Origin: Fimbriiglobus ruber
GTDB taxonomy: Bacteria > Planctomycetota > Planctomycetia > Gemmatales > Gemmataceae
Reading direction: 5' to 3'
NCBI RefSeq assembly: GCF_002197845.1
Contig: NZ_NIDE01000014.1
Span: forward strand, 372,001 to 436,000
DNA: 64,000 nt
Part shown: piece after piece, positions 24,458-33,045 of the stretch
Position numbering within the stretch: position 1 is the stretch's first letter
Layout of the letters: every line of letters begins with the position of its first letter
Made by a program: the position numbers and the translations under genes
Notes under the pieces: generated by a model
Databases searched by the model: none
What the model was told of the DNA's origin: nothing
Seen by the model: only the letters and a program-made list of their open reading frames with translations

Positions 24458-25090
24458 TTATCTCGTCCGCGGGGCCGACTGGCCGCCGGGTTGCGAGGAC
24501 CCGGTCAGCCCGTTCCGCTGGCCGCCACTTCCCGTCCCGAACCCGCCGCGGCCCGGCGGGCCGAACGAGACCGGGTGACTGGACGGCGGGAGCGACTTGA
24601 TTTCGGTTCCTTCCTGGGCGAGTTCGGTCGGCTCCTGGGTCGGGTTGGCGGCCGCGGGGAGGAACCCGCCGCGGAGCTGGCTGAACCCCATGAACTGCGG
24701 GCTGCCACCGAACCCGCCGCCCTGCCCGCCGCCCTGCGACCCCGGCCGCGCGCCGTAGAAGTAGTTGGTCGCCGGGTTCGACCGGAACATGTTCAGGTAC
24801 GGGCTGAGCGGCTGGTTCTGGCGGTTGTACGCGTCCGGCGCGAAGCCCCCGCCCCCGTACCCGCCGTACCCCCCCCCGTAGCCGCCGCCCCCGCCGCCGT
24901 AGCCCCCCGAGTAACCGCCATACCCGCCGTACCCGCCCCCGTACCCCGGGAACGTGCCGCCGGAGTAATTCTGATACCCGGGATACCCCGGCGGGACGCC
25001 CATCCCCATGTTCCCCTGGAACTGGGCCCGGGCTTCCGCCCCGCCCGCGACCAGAGCCGCCGCCGTCATGCCGAATACCCAGCGGGTCAT
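24458..25090 (-). CDS. Exported glycine/tyrosine-rich protein
   Basis: A protein of 210 residues from ATG 25090 with GAGGAA upstream. It has a signal peptide ending near ARAQ. It then has a GGYGGYGGG-type repeat region (about residues 45-85) and a Gly/Gln-rich tail. Such sequences form flexible or adhesive surface material in many bacteria. That is inference here. It lies between the export lipoprotein gene and the proline-rich gene, all on the minus strand. Confidence 0.65.
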   Translation of the reverse strand: MTRWVFGMTAAALVAGGAEARAQFQGNMGMGVPPGYPGYQNYSGGTFPGYGGGYGGYGGYSGGYGGGGGGYGGGYGGYGGGGFAPDAYNRQNQPLSPYLNMFRSNPATNYFYGARPGSQGGGQGGGFGGSPQFMGFSQLRGGFLPAAANPTQEPTELAQEGTEIKSLPPSSHPVSFGPPGRGGFGTGSGGQRNGLTGSSQPGGQSAPRTR

Positions 25091-25115
25091 GGTCGCGTTC
25101 CTCAGTGTTTCATCA

Positions 25116-25222
25116 GCATTAACCACAAAGATCACGAAGACCACGAAGGGAGCAGAAAGAATACCGTCGTCTCTTTTTTGCCTTCTATCTGTGTGGTCTA
25201 TGCGATCTTTGTGGTTAACAAA
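25116..25222. repeat. Inverted repeat of 'ttaaccacaaagatc' type
   Basis: A left arm near 25116 (ttaaccacaaagatcacgaag) and a right arm ending near 25220 (gatctttgtggttaa) are inverted around about 70 bp. The left arm also contains short direct repeats (acgaagaccacgaagg). Similar 'cacaaagacacgaag' sequences are scattered in many bacterial genomes. A related scrap (caccgcagagggtacgagag) is at 13650-13690. No function is evident. Confidence 0.55.
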
Positions 25223-26215
25223 TTAGAACCCCGGGCCGCGGGCGCCGATCTGGTTGACCGTGCTGCTGCCGAGCAAGGTGATGCCGAGTACCCGTTCGAT
25301 CGGCGAGATGATCCGGGCCAGGGTCGTGTCGAACGCGATGATCCGCTGGGCCTTCACGTACACGCGGTCGCCGGGCATGATCTGGTAGTTCGTCTGGGTG
25401 ACACCGTGCTGCGTGATCCCCACCCAGTCGACCGGGAGAATTTGCTCCGGCTGGCCGACGTGCGGGGTCCGGCGGGCGACCCAGATGTTCCGCTTGGACG
25501 CGACCGCCGGGAGGCCGTACACGTTCCCGAGCGCGTCGAGGACCGTCTCGCTGCCCATGATCGGGATCGGGATCACCTGCTCCCCGTACCCGCCCCCGTC
25601 CAGGATCACGTAATACTTCTTGCTATTATATTGCGTCACGTCGAGGACCACGAGCAGGCTGTCCCGCTTGACCCCCTCCGCGTCCGGGAAGACTTGCTTG
25701 GCGAGCGATTCGCGGATCGCCGCGGCCGCCTGCCGGAGCGTGTACCCGGCCACCTGGACCGACCCGTACACGCCCAGGAACACCGTCCCGTCCGGGCGGA
25801 CCGTGTACTCGCCCCAGACCGGCTGGATCGGGAGGCTGTACAGCTTCTCGTTCGAGTTCAGCTTGTCCGGCGGCAGCGACTTCTCTTTCCCGCCCTTGTC
25901 CTTGTCCGCGGCCTTGTCGCCCGGGGCCGGGATTTCCGGGAGGTCGACGATGTCTTTCTTCTTCGGGTCTGGCCGGAAGAGGATGACGGCGTTAATCACG
26001 AGCACGTCGGGCGGCTCGATGACGTATTCGGGGAGGGTGATCTTGTCGAGTTCGCGGGCGACGGTGCCGGGCGGCGGCACCACGATCGGCGGGGTGTTGG
26101 CCGCGGTGTGCGCGGCGAGTGGGCCCCCCGGGGTCATGCACCCGGCCGGTATTAGCCCGAGTCCCGCCAGCAGCGCGAACGCCGCCCGGCCGAGCCAGCC
26201 GCGTGCCCCTGTCAT
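25223..26215 (-). CDS. Polysaccharide biosynthesis/export lipoprotein (Wza-like)
   Basis: A protein of 330 residues with a lipoprotein signal (LIPAGC, cysteine at about residue 26). A Poly_export domain begins at YVIEPPDVLVINAV and contains YTVRPDGTVFLGVYG. SLBB-like strands follow, and a later NYQIMPGDRVYVKA repeats the pattern. Wza-type proteins form the outer-membrane channel for exopolysaccharide. A lysine/aspartate-rich loop (DKAADKDKGGKEK) interrupts the domain. No glycosyltransferases are adjacent, so it may serve a remote cluster or a planctomycete-specific envelope function. Confidence 0.85.
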   Translation of the reverse strand: MTGARGWLGRAAFALLAGLGLIPAGCMTPGGPLAAHTAANTPPIVVPPPGTVARELDKITLPEYVIEPPDVLVINAVILFRPDPKKKDIVDLPEIPAPGDKAADKDKGGKEKSLPPDKLNSNEKLYSLPIQPVWGEYTVRPDGTVFLGVYGSVQVAGYTLRQAAAAIRESLAKQVFPDAEGVKRDSLLVVLDVTQYNSKKYYVILDGGGYGEQVIPIPIMGSETVLDALGNVYGLPAVASKRNIWVARRTPHVGQPEQILPVDWVGITQHGVTQTNYQIMPGDRVYVKAQRIIAFDTTLARIISPIERVLGITLLGSSTVNQIGARGPGF

Positions 26216-26384
26216 TGATTCGCCCCCCCTACTGCTACCCGCGTCGTCCCCCCGGACGAACGCATTCTTGCGCCCGCCCGGACCGGACGGGATGCGTCAC
26301 CGGATCTATCGGCGCGATCATTAAAGCAACTCCAGTTTTCTTGACCGATATGTTCGATCTGATCGGCACAATCGTTAAACTCGG

Positions 26385-27407
26385 TTACAAAACCGTGCGG
26401 GCGAGGTTGAAATAAATCAAGAGGGTGAGCATGTCTGCCGAGGCCAGGGAGATTGGGCCGGCGGCGACCTGGGGGTTCAAGCGGAACTGGTGAAGCAGCG
26501 TGGGCACCGCAAACCCGACCACCGTGGACACGGCCACGCCCGCGCCGATGGCCCCGAACAGGACGCTCGCGACGGCCGCGTCGCGGAGCCAGATGGCCGC
26601 AACCAGCGCGACCACCCCGGCCGTACTCGCGCCGAGCAGTGCGCCGGTTGCCCCTTCGGTGAGCGCGCTTCGCAGTTGCCGCTTCCGGTCCCCCGTCCCC
26701 GCCCGGAACCGCCCGACGGTCAGCGTTACTGACTGGATGGCCACACTTTCGGACAGCGCGAGTACGACGGGAATGAACAGCGACAGGACGGCCCCCTTCC
26801 AGGTGAGTACGTCGTCGTAAAAGCTGGCCAGGCCGGCGGCGACCAGGCCGCCCGCGATGTTGCACAGGAGCCAGGGGAACCGCCCCCAGAAGGCCCGGCC
26901 GGGGTTCGCCTGGGCGGCCGCGGTCAGGTGGACGCCGATGATCTCGAACACGTCGTCCCCGACCCGGGCGGCGGCCGCCCCGTTCGGGTCGTCGGCTCCC
27001 AGTTCGCCGGCGAGTTCACCCGTATAGAGTTCGACGTCGATCATCCCGATGAACTTCCGGTCCGCGTCCACGACCGGGAACGCCAGGAACCGGTGGAGGG
27101 TGAAGAACTCGCACGCTTCCAGAACGGTAGCCGCCTCGGGGATGGTGACGACGTGGCGGATCATGACGTCCGCGACCCGGGTCTCCGGCGGGGCGAAAAG
27201 GAGCCGGCGCGTCGGCACGACTCCGACCAGCCGGCCGTCGCTGTCGGTGACGTAGAAATAGATCACCCGCCCGGGTGGGGGCGTCCGCCGCATGTGGTCG
27301 AGTGCTTCCCCCACCGACCAGTCCGGAGACAGGGCGGTGATTTCCCGGCGGACGTGGAGTGCCACCGGGTCGTTCAGGATGCGCTCGGTCGCGTGCGAAG
27401 CTGTCAT
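26385..27407 (-). CDS. MgtE-like magnesium transporter lacking the N domain
   Basis: A protein of 340 residues. Residues 25-130 form a CBS pair (VIYFYVTDSDGRLVGVV; FLAFPVVDADRKFIGMIDVE). About five membrane helices follow, with SESVAIQSVTLTVGR and the final NPQVAAGPISLASADMLTLLIYFNLA, matching the pore region of MgtE channels. Full MgtE proteins have an extra N-terminal superhelix of about 130 residues that senses magnesium, and it is missing here. The start is ATG 27407. The product is probably an inner-membrane divalent-cation channel with altered gating. Confidence 0.8.
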   Translation of the reverse strand: MTASHATERILNDPVALHVRREITALSPDWSVGEALDHMRRTPPPGRVIYFYVTDSDGRLVGVVPTRRLLFAPPETRVADVMIRHVVTIPEAATVLEACEFFTLHRFLAFPVVDADRKFIGMIDVELYTGELAGELGADDPNGAAAARVGDDVFEIIGVHLTAAAQANPGRAFWGRFPWLLCNIAGGLVAAGLASFYDDVLTWKGAVLSLFIPVVLALSESVAIQSVTLTVGRFRAGTGDRKRQLRSALTEGATGALLGASTAGVVALVAAIWLRDAAVASVLFGAIGAGVAVSTVVGFAVPTLLHQFRLNPQVAAGPISLASADMLTLLIYFNLARTVL

Positions 27408-27413
27408 GGTCAA

Positions 27414-27884
27414 AGAATCGGTCCAGGTGGCAAGAGTGCGTGTTTCTTAAGCACAACTAGCCCGTATCAAGACTAGGTGTGGACGGTTCGAGTATCGTTT
27501 ACGGGAAATACCTGCCCGAGTCCCGTTGTCTCCGCGTATTACGGTAACGATCGGGACAAAATTACGGCAGATCATGCAGTTTTTCTGCACATGTGCAAAT
27601 CGGGTGCCCACGATGCGAGTGTTTCGTTATTTACAGACGATCAAGAAAGAATGCATGTGATTTTCAGAAATGCACACGGAATTGGTAACGGAACAAACGC
27701 GGCCATTGCTGTTTGTAACAGCAATGGCCGTGGAAATTTAAGGCACGACAGAGGAAAATCAGGTCGTGTCATTTTTGGGAATCACGCGAGTAGTAGTTTC
27801 TCCTCGCGATTCCCGGATGGCTCACAGCGAAAAGCATCACAAATGCTCCGCAATCCGCCACAGAAAGAGGCGATCGCGGTCGTG
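27414..27884. other. Gene-poor, less GC-rich gap with one hairpin
   Basis: No convincing gene lies here. A perfect 14-bp stem (27700-27713 paired with 27717-27730, loop tgt) could be a terminator or REP element. A 161-codon plus-strand frame from 27477 shows no family features, and its end is antisense to the DUF1559 remnant, so it was not called. Confidence 0.5.
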
Positions 27885-28037
27885 TTATGGGGCCGTGACA
27901 ACGATGCTGCGGTTGTAGGACAGCAGCGCCTGGAAGACGGCGTTGTCGTTCATGCCCGATGAGTCCGTGTAGCCGTACGAGTAGTTCCGGACCGACCCGT
28001 CCGCGAACAGGACCGGGGATGCGCCGCCCCAGAGCGT
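27885..28037 (-). pseudogene. DUF1559 protein, C-terminal remnant
   Basis: On the minus strand these 50 codons read LWGGASPVLFADGSVRNYSY and on to SIVVTAP and TAA at 27885. The FADGSVR motif and the ending are those of DUF1559 proteins, pilin-like exported proteins abundant in planctomycetes. The other ~250 residues are missing. It abuts the hydrolase remnant directly. Confidence 0.75.
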
Positions 28038-28289
28038 TTACTTGGCCCGGTTCGTGGCGGCTGGCGCGTCGGCTGCCGACTTCGGCCGGGTGACGAGGAA
28101 CTGCCGCGACCGGCCGCCGTCGAGGAATACGGCCGCCTCCGCGGTCGGGAAGTTCGCCCGGTCGGCGACGCGGTACGTGGCGTCGGCCGACAACCCGGCC
28201 ACGAGAACCACCGAGTGCCGCGGCGAGAGTGGGTTCATTCCCGCCGCGACGACGGCCGTACTCTTGTTGGCAAATGTACTCTGGCCGAT
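28038..28289 (-). pseudogene. Remnant of a hydrolase C-terminus
   Basis: About 80 codons reading TAVVAAGMNPLSPRHSVVLVAGLSADATYRVADRANFP and ending FLVTRP...NRAK with TAA at 28038. The NPLSP..SVVL.AG pattern is like the C-termini of large planctomycete alpha/beta hydrolases, where NPLNP.RYVVLNSG is common; this is my inference. The upstream part of the gene is absent and the sequence is fused in frame to an IS66 fragment. Confidence 0.5.
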
Positions 28290-28535
28290 CTGGAACGAGC
28301 GCTTCCGACCGGGGGGGGATTTTGTGTGGCGCGGGTTTGACGTGGGGCAGGTTGGCCGACGGTGGGAGGGAGGACTTGGACGAGTTCTGGCGGCGCCGGG
28401 CTTCGCGTTCGGCGACTCGCGTGTCCAGTGTTCGGATCTGTTGCTGAGGGTGGCGAACACGGCGAGGAGGGCCGCTTGGGCGGCGGGTGGGACGGTTGCC
28501 CACAACTCCTCGGGGATCGGCAGTTCGGCACCCAT
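28290..28535 (-). pseudogene. IS66-family transposase, N-terminal remnant with frameshifts
   Basis: One frame reads IPEELWATVPPAAQAALLAVFATL. The neighbouring frame continues RTLDTRVAEREARRRQNSSKSSLPPSANLPHVKPAP, the characteristic IS66 N-terminus with its QNSSNSSKPPS motif. At least two frameshifts occur and no DDE domain follows. The gap from 28536 to 28856 upstream holds nothing else I can identify. Confidence 0.75.
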
Positions 28536-28856
28536 ACCCGAGAATGGGCTGATAAGCCGGAGAAATCAGGCTAGATGCAAGGGTGTGAAGGGATACCCGG
28601 TGTTGGGTAGCGCCCCTGCAGCCAGCGTGCGGACGATTCTTTACACGGCGACTCGTCCGGGACATCTCAGTCAAGTTTGGCCAACATCGATCATAAAGCT
28701 ACTACCCAGCTGTGAAGGCACGGTTCGCCTGCTTGCTCGGGCGATGTCGCCCGAATCGAGTGGGACCAACCTGCTGGTTGTAAGATGGCTCGTCCGCTGA
28801 TATCTGCTCTCGTCGCGAAAGACGAATCGTCGCCTGACAATCTGGTTTGTTCAAAT

Positions 28857-29651
28857 CTATATCCCCAGCACGTCGTTCATCGTGTACATTCCCGCGCCTT
28901 TGCCCACCATAAACTTGGCTGCCAGCAGGGCGCCGCGGGCGTAGCTGTCCCGACTGTACCCCTTGTGGACGAGTTCGAGGGTCTCGCCGAGCGCGCTGAA
29001 GATGACAGTGTGCTCGCCCACGTTGTCCCCGCCGCGGATGGCGTGGACGCCGATCTCCTCGTGCGGCCGCTCGCCCACGATCCCGTCGCGGCCGTGGCGG
29101 ATCTGCTTCTGCCCCATCTCCTGCTGGACAATCTTCGCGAAGTGAGCGGCCGTCCCGCTCGGGGCGTCTTTCTTGAAGCGGTGGTGCCGTTCGATGATCT
29201 CCACGTCGAACCCCTTGCCGGCGAGCGCCTGGGCCGTCACCTTCGTCAGCTTGAAGAGCAGGTTGACGACTAGCGACATGCTCGGGGAGAGGAGGACGGC
29301 CGTGTGGTGGGCGGCCGCGGCGATCTCGGCCCGGTGGTCCGCTTCCAAACCCGTCGTGGCGATGACGAGCGGCAGCTTGCGGTCGACGCACGGCTTGAGG
29401 ACGGAGAGCGTCCCGGCCGGGGACGAGAAATCGATGACGCAATCGATCCGGGCCGACAGCGGCAGCTCGGCCGAGACCGGCACCCCGAGCGGTTGAACCC
29501 CGGCGATGGTGCCCGCGTCCTGCCCCAGGTGCGGGTTGTTCGGAGAGTTGACGGCCGCCACGACGACCAGGTCCGGGTCTTCTTGCGCCAGGGCGACGAG
29601 CCGCTTGCCCATCCGCCCGCTCGCCCCGTTGATCGCGATAAAGGTCTTCAC
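28857..29651 (-). CDS. dapB: 4-hydroxy-tetrahydrodipicolinate reductase
   Basis: DapB reduces the DapA product to tetrahydrodipicolinate on the way to lysine and diaminopimelate. The protein has 264 residues with the NAD(P) motif INGASGRMG (7-15) and the substrate/catalytic motif IIERHHRFKKDAPSGTA. GGDNVGEHTVIFSALGE is also typical. SPSMSLVVNL replaces the usual SPNMS.GVN, a mild variation. The start is GTG 29651. Its 5' end is 32 bp from the thrC stop on the same strand, suggesting an aspartate-family amino-acid operon. Confidence 0.93.
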   Translation of the reverse strand: MKTFIAINGASGRMGKRLVALAQEDPDLVVVAAVNSPNNPHLGQDAGTIAGVQPLGVPVSAELPLSARIDCVIDFSSPAGTLSVLKPCVDRKLPLVIATTGLEADHRAEIAAAAHHTAVLLSPSMSLVVNLLFKLTKVTAQALAGKGFDVEIIERHHRFKKDAPSGTAAHFAKIVQQEMGQKQIRHGRDGIVGERPHEEIGVHAIRGGDNVGEHTVIFSALGETLELVHKGYSRDSYARGALLAAKFMVGKGAGMYTMNDVLGI

Positions 29652-29683
29652 GGTGATTGGCTCCGGGTCCGATTTTCTGGGCG

Positions 29684-31078
29684 TTAAGCGTACAGTTCGA
29701 GAGCCTTTACGATCTCGTCCAGGTCGTTCGGCACCTGGACCGCGCGGTTGGCGAACGCGGCCCGCCGGACCCCGCGCTTGCCGAGGACGTCCTCGAACGT
29801 CTTCGGGTCCGAGCTGTGGTACGCGACGGTCGCCGTCGGGTCTTTCAGGACGTGCCCGGTCAGGATGCAGACGACCCGCTCGTCCGGGGCGACGACGCCT
29901 TCCTTGACCAGCTTGAGCAACCCGGCCACGCTGGCCGCGGACGCCGGCTCACATCCCAGGCCGCCGGCCCCGATCTTCGCCTTGGCGTCCAGAATCTCCT
30001 GGTCGGTCACCTCGCGGACACAGCCGCCGCACCGCTCCAACGCCCGCAGCGCCTTCGGGAAGTTAACTGGCCGGTTGATCTCGATGGCGCTGGCCAGCGT
30101 GTCCGCGCGGGCGCCCGTGTCGTCGAGCATCTTCAGGTAGGCGTTGGTTTTCTTGTCGTCCGGCTTGCCGCCGTTCCACCGGACCCCGTGCCGCTCGTAC
30201 AGCTGGTAAAACGTGTTGGCCCCGGCCGCGTTGATGACCGCGAGCCGCGGGGCGCGGGGGATTAGGCCGAGTTCCAGCAGCTCCATGAACGCCTTGCCGA
30301 AGGCGGACACGTTGCCGAGGTTCCCGCCGGGGACGACGATCCAGTCCGGGACTTCCCAGCGGAGTGCCTCCAACACGCGGAACATGATCGACTTCTGCCC
30401 TTCCAGGCGGAACGGATTCACGCTGTTGACCAGGTAAATCCCGAGCGCACGAGACACTTCTTGGACTCGCCGCAGGGCGTCGTCGAAGTCGCCGGCGATC
30501 TGGAGCGTAAGGGCGTTGTGCTCGAGAGCCTGGGACAGCTTTCCGTAGGAGATTTTGCCGGACCCGATGAAGATCACCGCCCGCATCAAGTTGGTGGCCG
30601 CGCAGTAGATAGCGAGGCTCGCGCTCGTGTTCCCGGTGCTCGCGCACGCGGCCCGGCGGGCGTCGACCATCCGGGCGTGGGTGAACGCGGCCGTCATCCC
30701 GTTGTCCTTGAACGACCCGGACGGGTTCATGCCTTCGTACTGCAGGAACAGCTTCCCCGGCTTCAGGCCGACGTACTCGGCCACCGGGTCCGCCCGCTGG
30801 CAGAGCGTCTGGCCTTCGCCGATCGTCATCACGCGGTCGTCCGGGGCGAACGGGAAGAGTTCGCGGAACCGCCAGACGCCGGAGAAATTGAGCGGGTGCG
30901 TGCGATCGGTCCACTTCGCCTCGAAGTCCTTGAGCGACTTCGGCACTGGGAGGCGGGACCAGTCATACGCGACGTCCAGGAGCCCGCCGCATTTCGGGCA
31001 CCGGAACGAAGTGTCGGACAGGTCCACCGTGGCCCCGCAGTGCGGGTGGATGCAGCGCTGGAAGGCGTGGGAGGTCAT
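29684..31078 (-). CDS. thrC: Threonine synthase
   Basis: ThrC converts O-phosphohomoserine to threonine with PLP. The protein has 464 residues. It starts with a zinc ribbon (C9, C14, C27, C30), as in many bacterial and plant-like threonine synthases. The PLP lysine lies in GSFKDNGM, and the phosphate-binding [14 protein letters not shown] follows. The ATG at 31078 begins [15 protein letters not shown], which fits the family better than the frame extension to 31093. It is transcribed ahead of dapB. Confidence 0.93.
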   Translation of the reverse strand: MTSHAFQRCIHPHCGATVDLSDTSFRCPKCGGLLDVAYDWSRLPVPKSLKDFEAKWTDRTHPLNFSGVWRFRELFPFAPDDRVMTIGEGQTLCQRADPVAEYVGLKPGKLFLQYEGMNPSGSFKDNGMTAAFTHARMVDARRAACASTGNTSASLAIYCAATNLMRAVIFIGSGKISYGKLSQALEHNALTLQIAGDFDDALRRVQEVSRALGIYLVNSVNPFRLEGQKSIMFRVLEALRWEVPDWIVVPGGNLGNVSAFGKAFMELLELGLIPRAPRLAVINAAGANTFYQLYERHGVRWNGGKPDDKKTNAYLKMLDDTGARADTLASAIEINRPVNFPKALRALERCGGCVREVTDQEILDAKAKIGAGGLGCEPASAASVAGLLKLVKEGVVAPDERVVCILTGHVLKDPTATVAYHSSDPKTFEDVLGKRGVRRAAFANRAVQVPNDLDEIVKALELYA

Positions 31079-31416
31079 CGAACGGCGGCCCAACCGGGTA
31101 ACGGACGAGAAACGGTTCTTATCTATTTAGCAAAAGCGGTCGGCCCGACACACACTGGATTTGCGGTTCCCGTCACGGCCCCAGAGAAGGACCCGGGGAA
31201 GGGGCGTGCTTCGTCGGGCGGCACCTCGGACGCGTCGGACCAAGGATGATCTCCGCGGCAGCCCCGGACAACGCCTACGACACGAATCGACGTGTCATTG
31301 AGTGTTTGACGATCTCCGCGGGCGTCAGGAAATTCCCGACACCGTCCGTTTTCGTACAGTACAGTATTCAAAGTGGGTCGGCTTTTTCGATTTTATCTCA
31401 CAACCGACTTCCAGCT
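31079..31416. other. Divergent intergenic region thrC / FHA gene
   Basis: These 338 bp lie between divergent genes. No RNA gene, long repeat or riboswitch-like fold was recognised. The AT-richer stretch at about 31325-31410 directly before the FHA start probably holds its promoter. That is inference from composition only. Confidence 0.4.
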
Positions 31417-31749
31417 ATGTCTGCTCACTTACTCGCTCTGACCGACGGACCGAGCATTCTGATCGATAAGCCGGTCTTGCTTTTCGGTCGGCATCAAGAA
31501 TGCGACGTTCAACTGAATTCGAAAAAGGTTTCTCGCCGGCACTGCTGCGTCGCGCAGGTGAACGACTATTTAGTGGTCCGCGATCTGGGCAGCACGAACG
31601 GGATACGGATCAACGGCAAGCGAGTGAACGAGGGTAAACTGCTCCCCGGCGACGAGTTAATGATCGGGAATTTCCGCTACCAGGTGTGCGGGGACGTGAT
31701 CGGCCGCCCGGCCCGCGAACCGCAGCGCGAAGAAGCCGAGACGACGTAA
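31417..31749 (+). CDS. Stand-alone FHA domain protein
   Basis: A protein of 110 residues that is almost only a forkhead-associated domain. It has FGRHQECDVQLNSKKVSRRHC with the phosphothreonine-binding Arg, Ser and His, then RDLGSTNGIRINGKRV. FHA domains bind phosphothreonine on partners, often targets of Hanks-type Ser/Thr kinases, which planctomycetes encode in large numbers. No kinase is adjacent. The ATG at 31417 starts exactly at the first strand (SAHLLALTDG). Confidence 0.88.
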   Translation: MSAHLLALTDGPSILIDKPVLLFGRHQECDVQLNSKKVSRRHCCVAQVNDYLVVRDLGSTNGIRINGKRVNEGKLLPGDELMIGNFRYQVCGDVIGRPAREPQREEAETT

Positions 31750-31765
31750 CGATCAGCAAATAAGT

Positions 31766-31812
31766 GAAACGCACGAGACCCGCTGGTCAGCCCAGCGGGT
31801 CTCGTGCGTTTC
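31766..31812. terminator. Long perfect hairpin after the FHA gene
   Basis: A 21-bp perfect stem (31766-31786 with 31792-31812) around a 5-nt loop, 17 bp after the FHA stop codon. It is symmetric enough to end transcription from both strands, including the convergent gene that stops at 31888. Confidence 0.8.
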
Positions 31813-31887
31813 AGGAGCCCTGTCCGGCTATTCGGACCTTTTTTCAGGTCGACTTTTATGCCGGAGTGAAACCGATCCGTTGGAACC

Positions 31888-32883
31888 TTACCGCCGGATG
31901 ATGACTTCCACCCCGGGCGCGGCGGTCGGAACCTCGGTCCGTTGTTCGGGGCCGTTGTCGAGCTTCCAGGTAAACGACGCCGACACCGTCGCCGAGACGT
32001 GGTGCCTGGCTGGGAGTGTCACCGACTGACCCTGGACGGTCAAGTGAACGTCTTTTTCGGACTGGTTGAAGAACCCGACCTTGCGGGCGTCGGCCGGATT
32101 GGTCGGCGGTGTCCCGTCGACCGGGACGACATCGTAGATCGGCCGCTTATCCGCGAGCGGGCTGGACTTTGACGTCGACGTGGCCGGGGGTTCCGCCGAT
32201 CCCGTCGGGATCGTCAGCGGTGGGAGGCTCGGGTCGCCAAGTCCGGGGAGCTTCGGATTGAGCGGCGGTAGTCGGGGCTCGGTCGCGTCTTTCCCAACGA
32301 CCGGGACCACCGGCGCGACCGGGACGCCGGCCGGCGGGATCGTCGGCTTGGTCGGCGTTTGAGCTGTGACCGGGGCCGCGGGCTTCTCGGCCGCGAGTGG
32401 TTCGCCGACGGCGCGAGGGGCTGCCAGCGGCACGCTTTCGGGCGCGACTGCCGTGCGGGGCGCGGGTTCACTGCCGCCGGCCGGCGTCTCCGTCGCGCCG
32501 TCCAGGGCCGACCGACCCGGGACGCTCGGCGGGGTAATCTTCGGCAGCGGGACGGTTTCCGGCTTCACGGGCTCGGGCTTGGCCGGCTCGGGCTTGGCGT
32601 GCTCCGGTTCGACGTGAATGGTCGGGGCCGCGCGGCCAGCGGCCGGCGGGTTGCCGGACGAGGGTTGCGTTGCCGACGGAACTGGGTGATAGTCCAGTGT
32701 CGACGGACAGCACGGGCCGACGTCGTAAACCGGCGGGCACGGTGGTGCGATAAAGACCGGCGGGCAGACGACGACGGGGACCGGTGTCCCACAGCCGACC
32801 TGCCGGGGGTACCAGAACGCGGTCGCCCAGTCCGGGACGAAGACTAGGCCCACAATGGCGAGGGGCATCATTCGGCGAACCAT
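31888..32883 (-). CDS. Exported proline-rich hypothetical protein
   Basis: A protein of 331 residues from ATG 32883 with AGGAAGG upstream. The signal peptide is MVRRMMPLAIVGLVFVPDWATA. A short cysteine/proline-rich part follows (VVVCPPVFIAPPCPPVYDVGPCCP), then a long proline/alanine-rich linker. The folded C-terminus of about 70 residues (RKVGFFNQSEKDVHLTVQGQSVTLPARHHV) looks like a small beta domain. No characterised family is recognised. Confidence 0.65.
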   Translation of the reverse strand: MVRRMMPLAIVGLVFVPDWATAFWYPRQVGCGTPVPVVVCPPVFIAPPCPPVYDVGPCCPSTLDYHPVPSATQPSSGNPPAAGRAAPTIHVEPEHAKPEPAKPEPVKPETVPLPKITPPSVPGRSALDGATETPAGGSEPAPRTAVAPESVPLAAPRAVGEPLAAEKPAAPVTAQTPTKPTIPPAGVPVAPVVPVVGKDATEPRLPPLNPKLPGLGDPSLPPLTIPTGSAEPPATSTSKSSPLADKRPIYDVVPVDGTPPTNPADARKVGFFNQSEKDVHLTVQGQSVTLPARHHVSATVSASFTWKLDNGPEQRTEVPTAAPGVEVIIRR

Positions 32884-33045
32884 CCGGTGGCATCCTTCCT
32901 GGTGAGGCAACGGAGTCGCAGCGGATCGGGTCATTGCAATCGCTTTATAGTGCTCAGCTTTCGCATCCCGCGAGAGTTAACACTTTTATTCTAAACCCGG
33001 GCACCGGGCAAACAGTTATTTCCACTAAATCCGGAAGAGTCGATC

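Noticed and set aside
27477-27962. 161-codon plus-strand ORF
   Set aside because: No recognisable features, poor start context, and its 3' third is antisense to a clear DUF1559 remnant.
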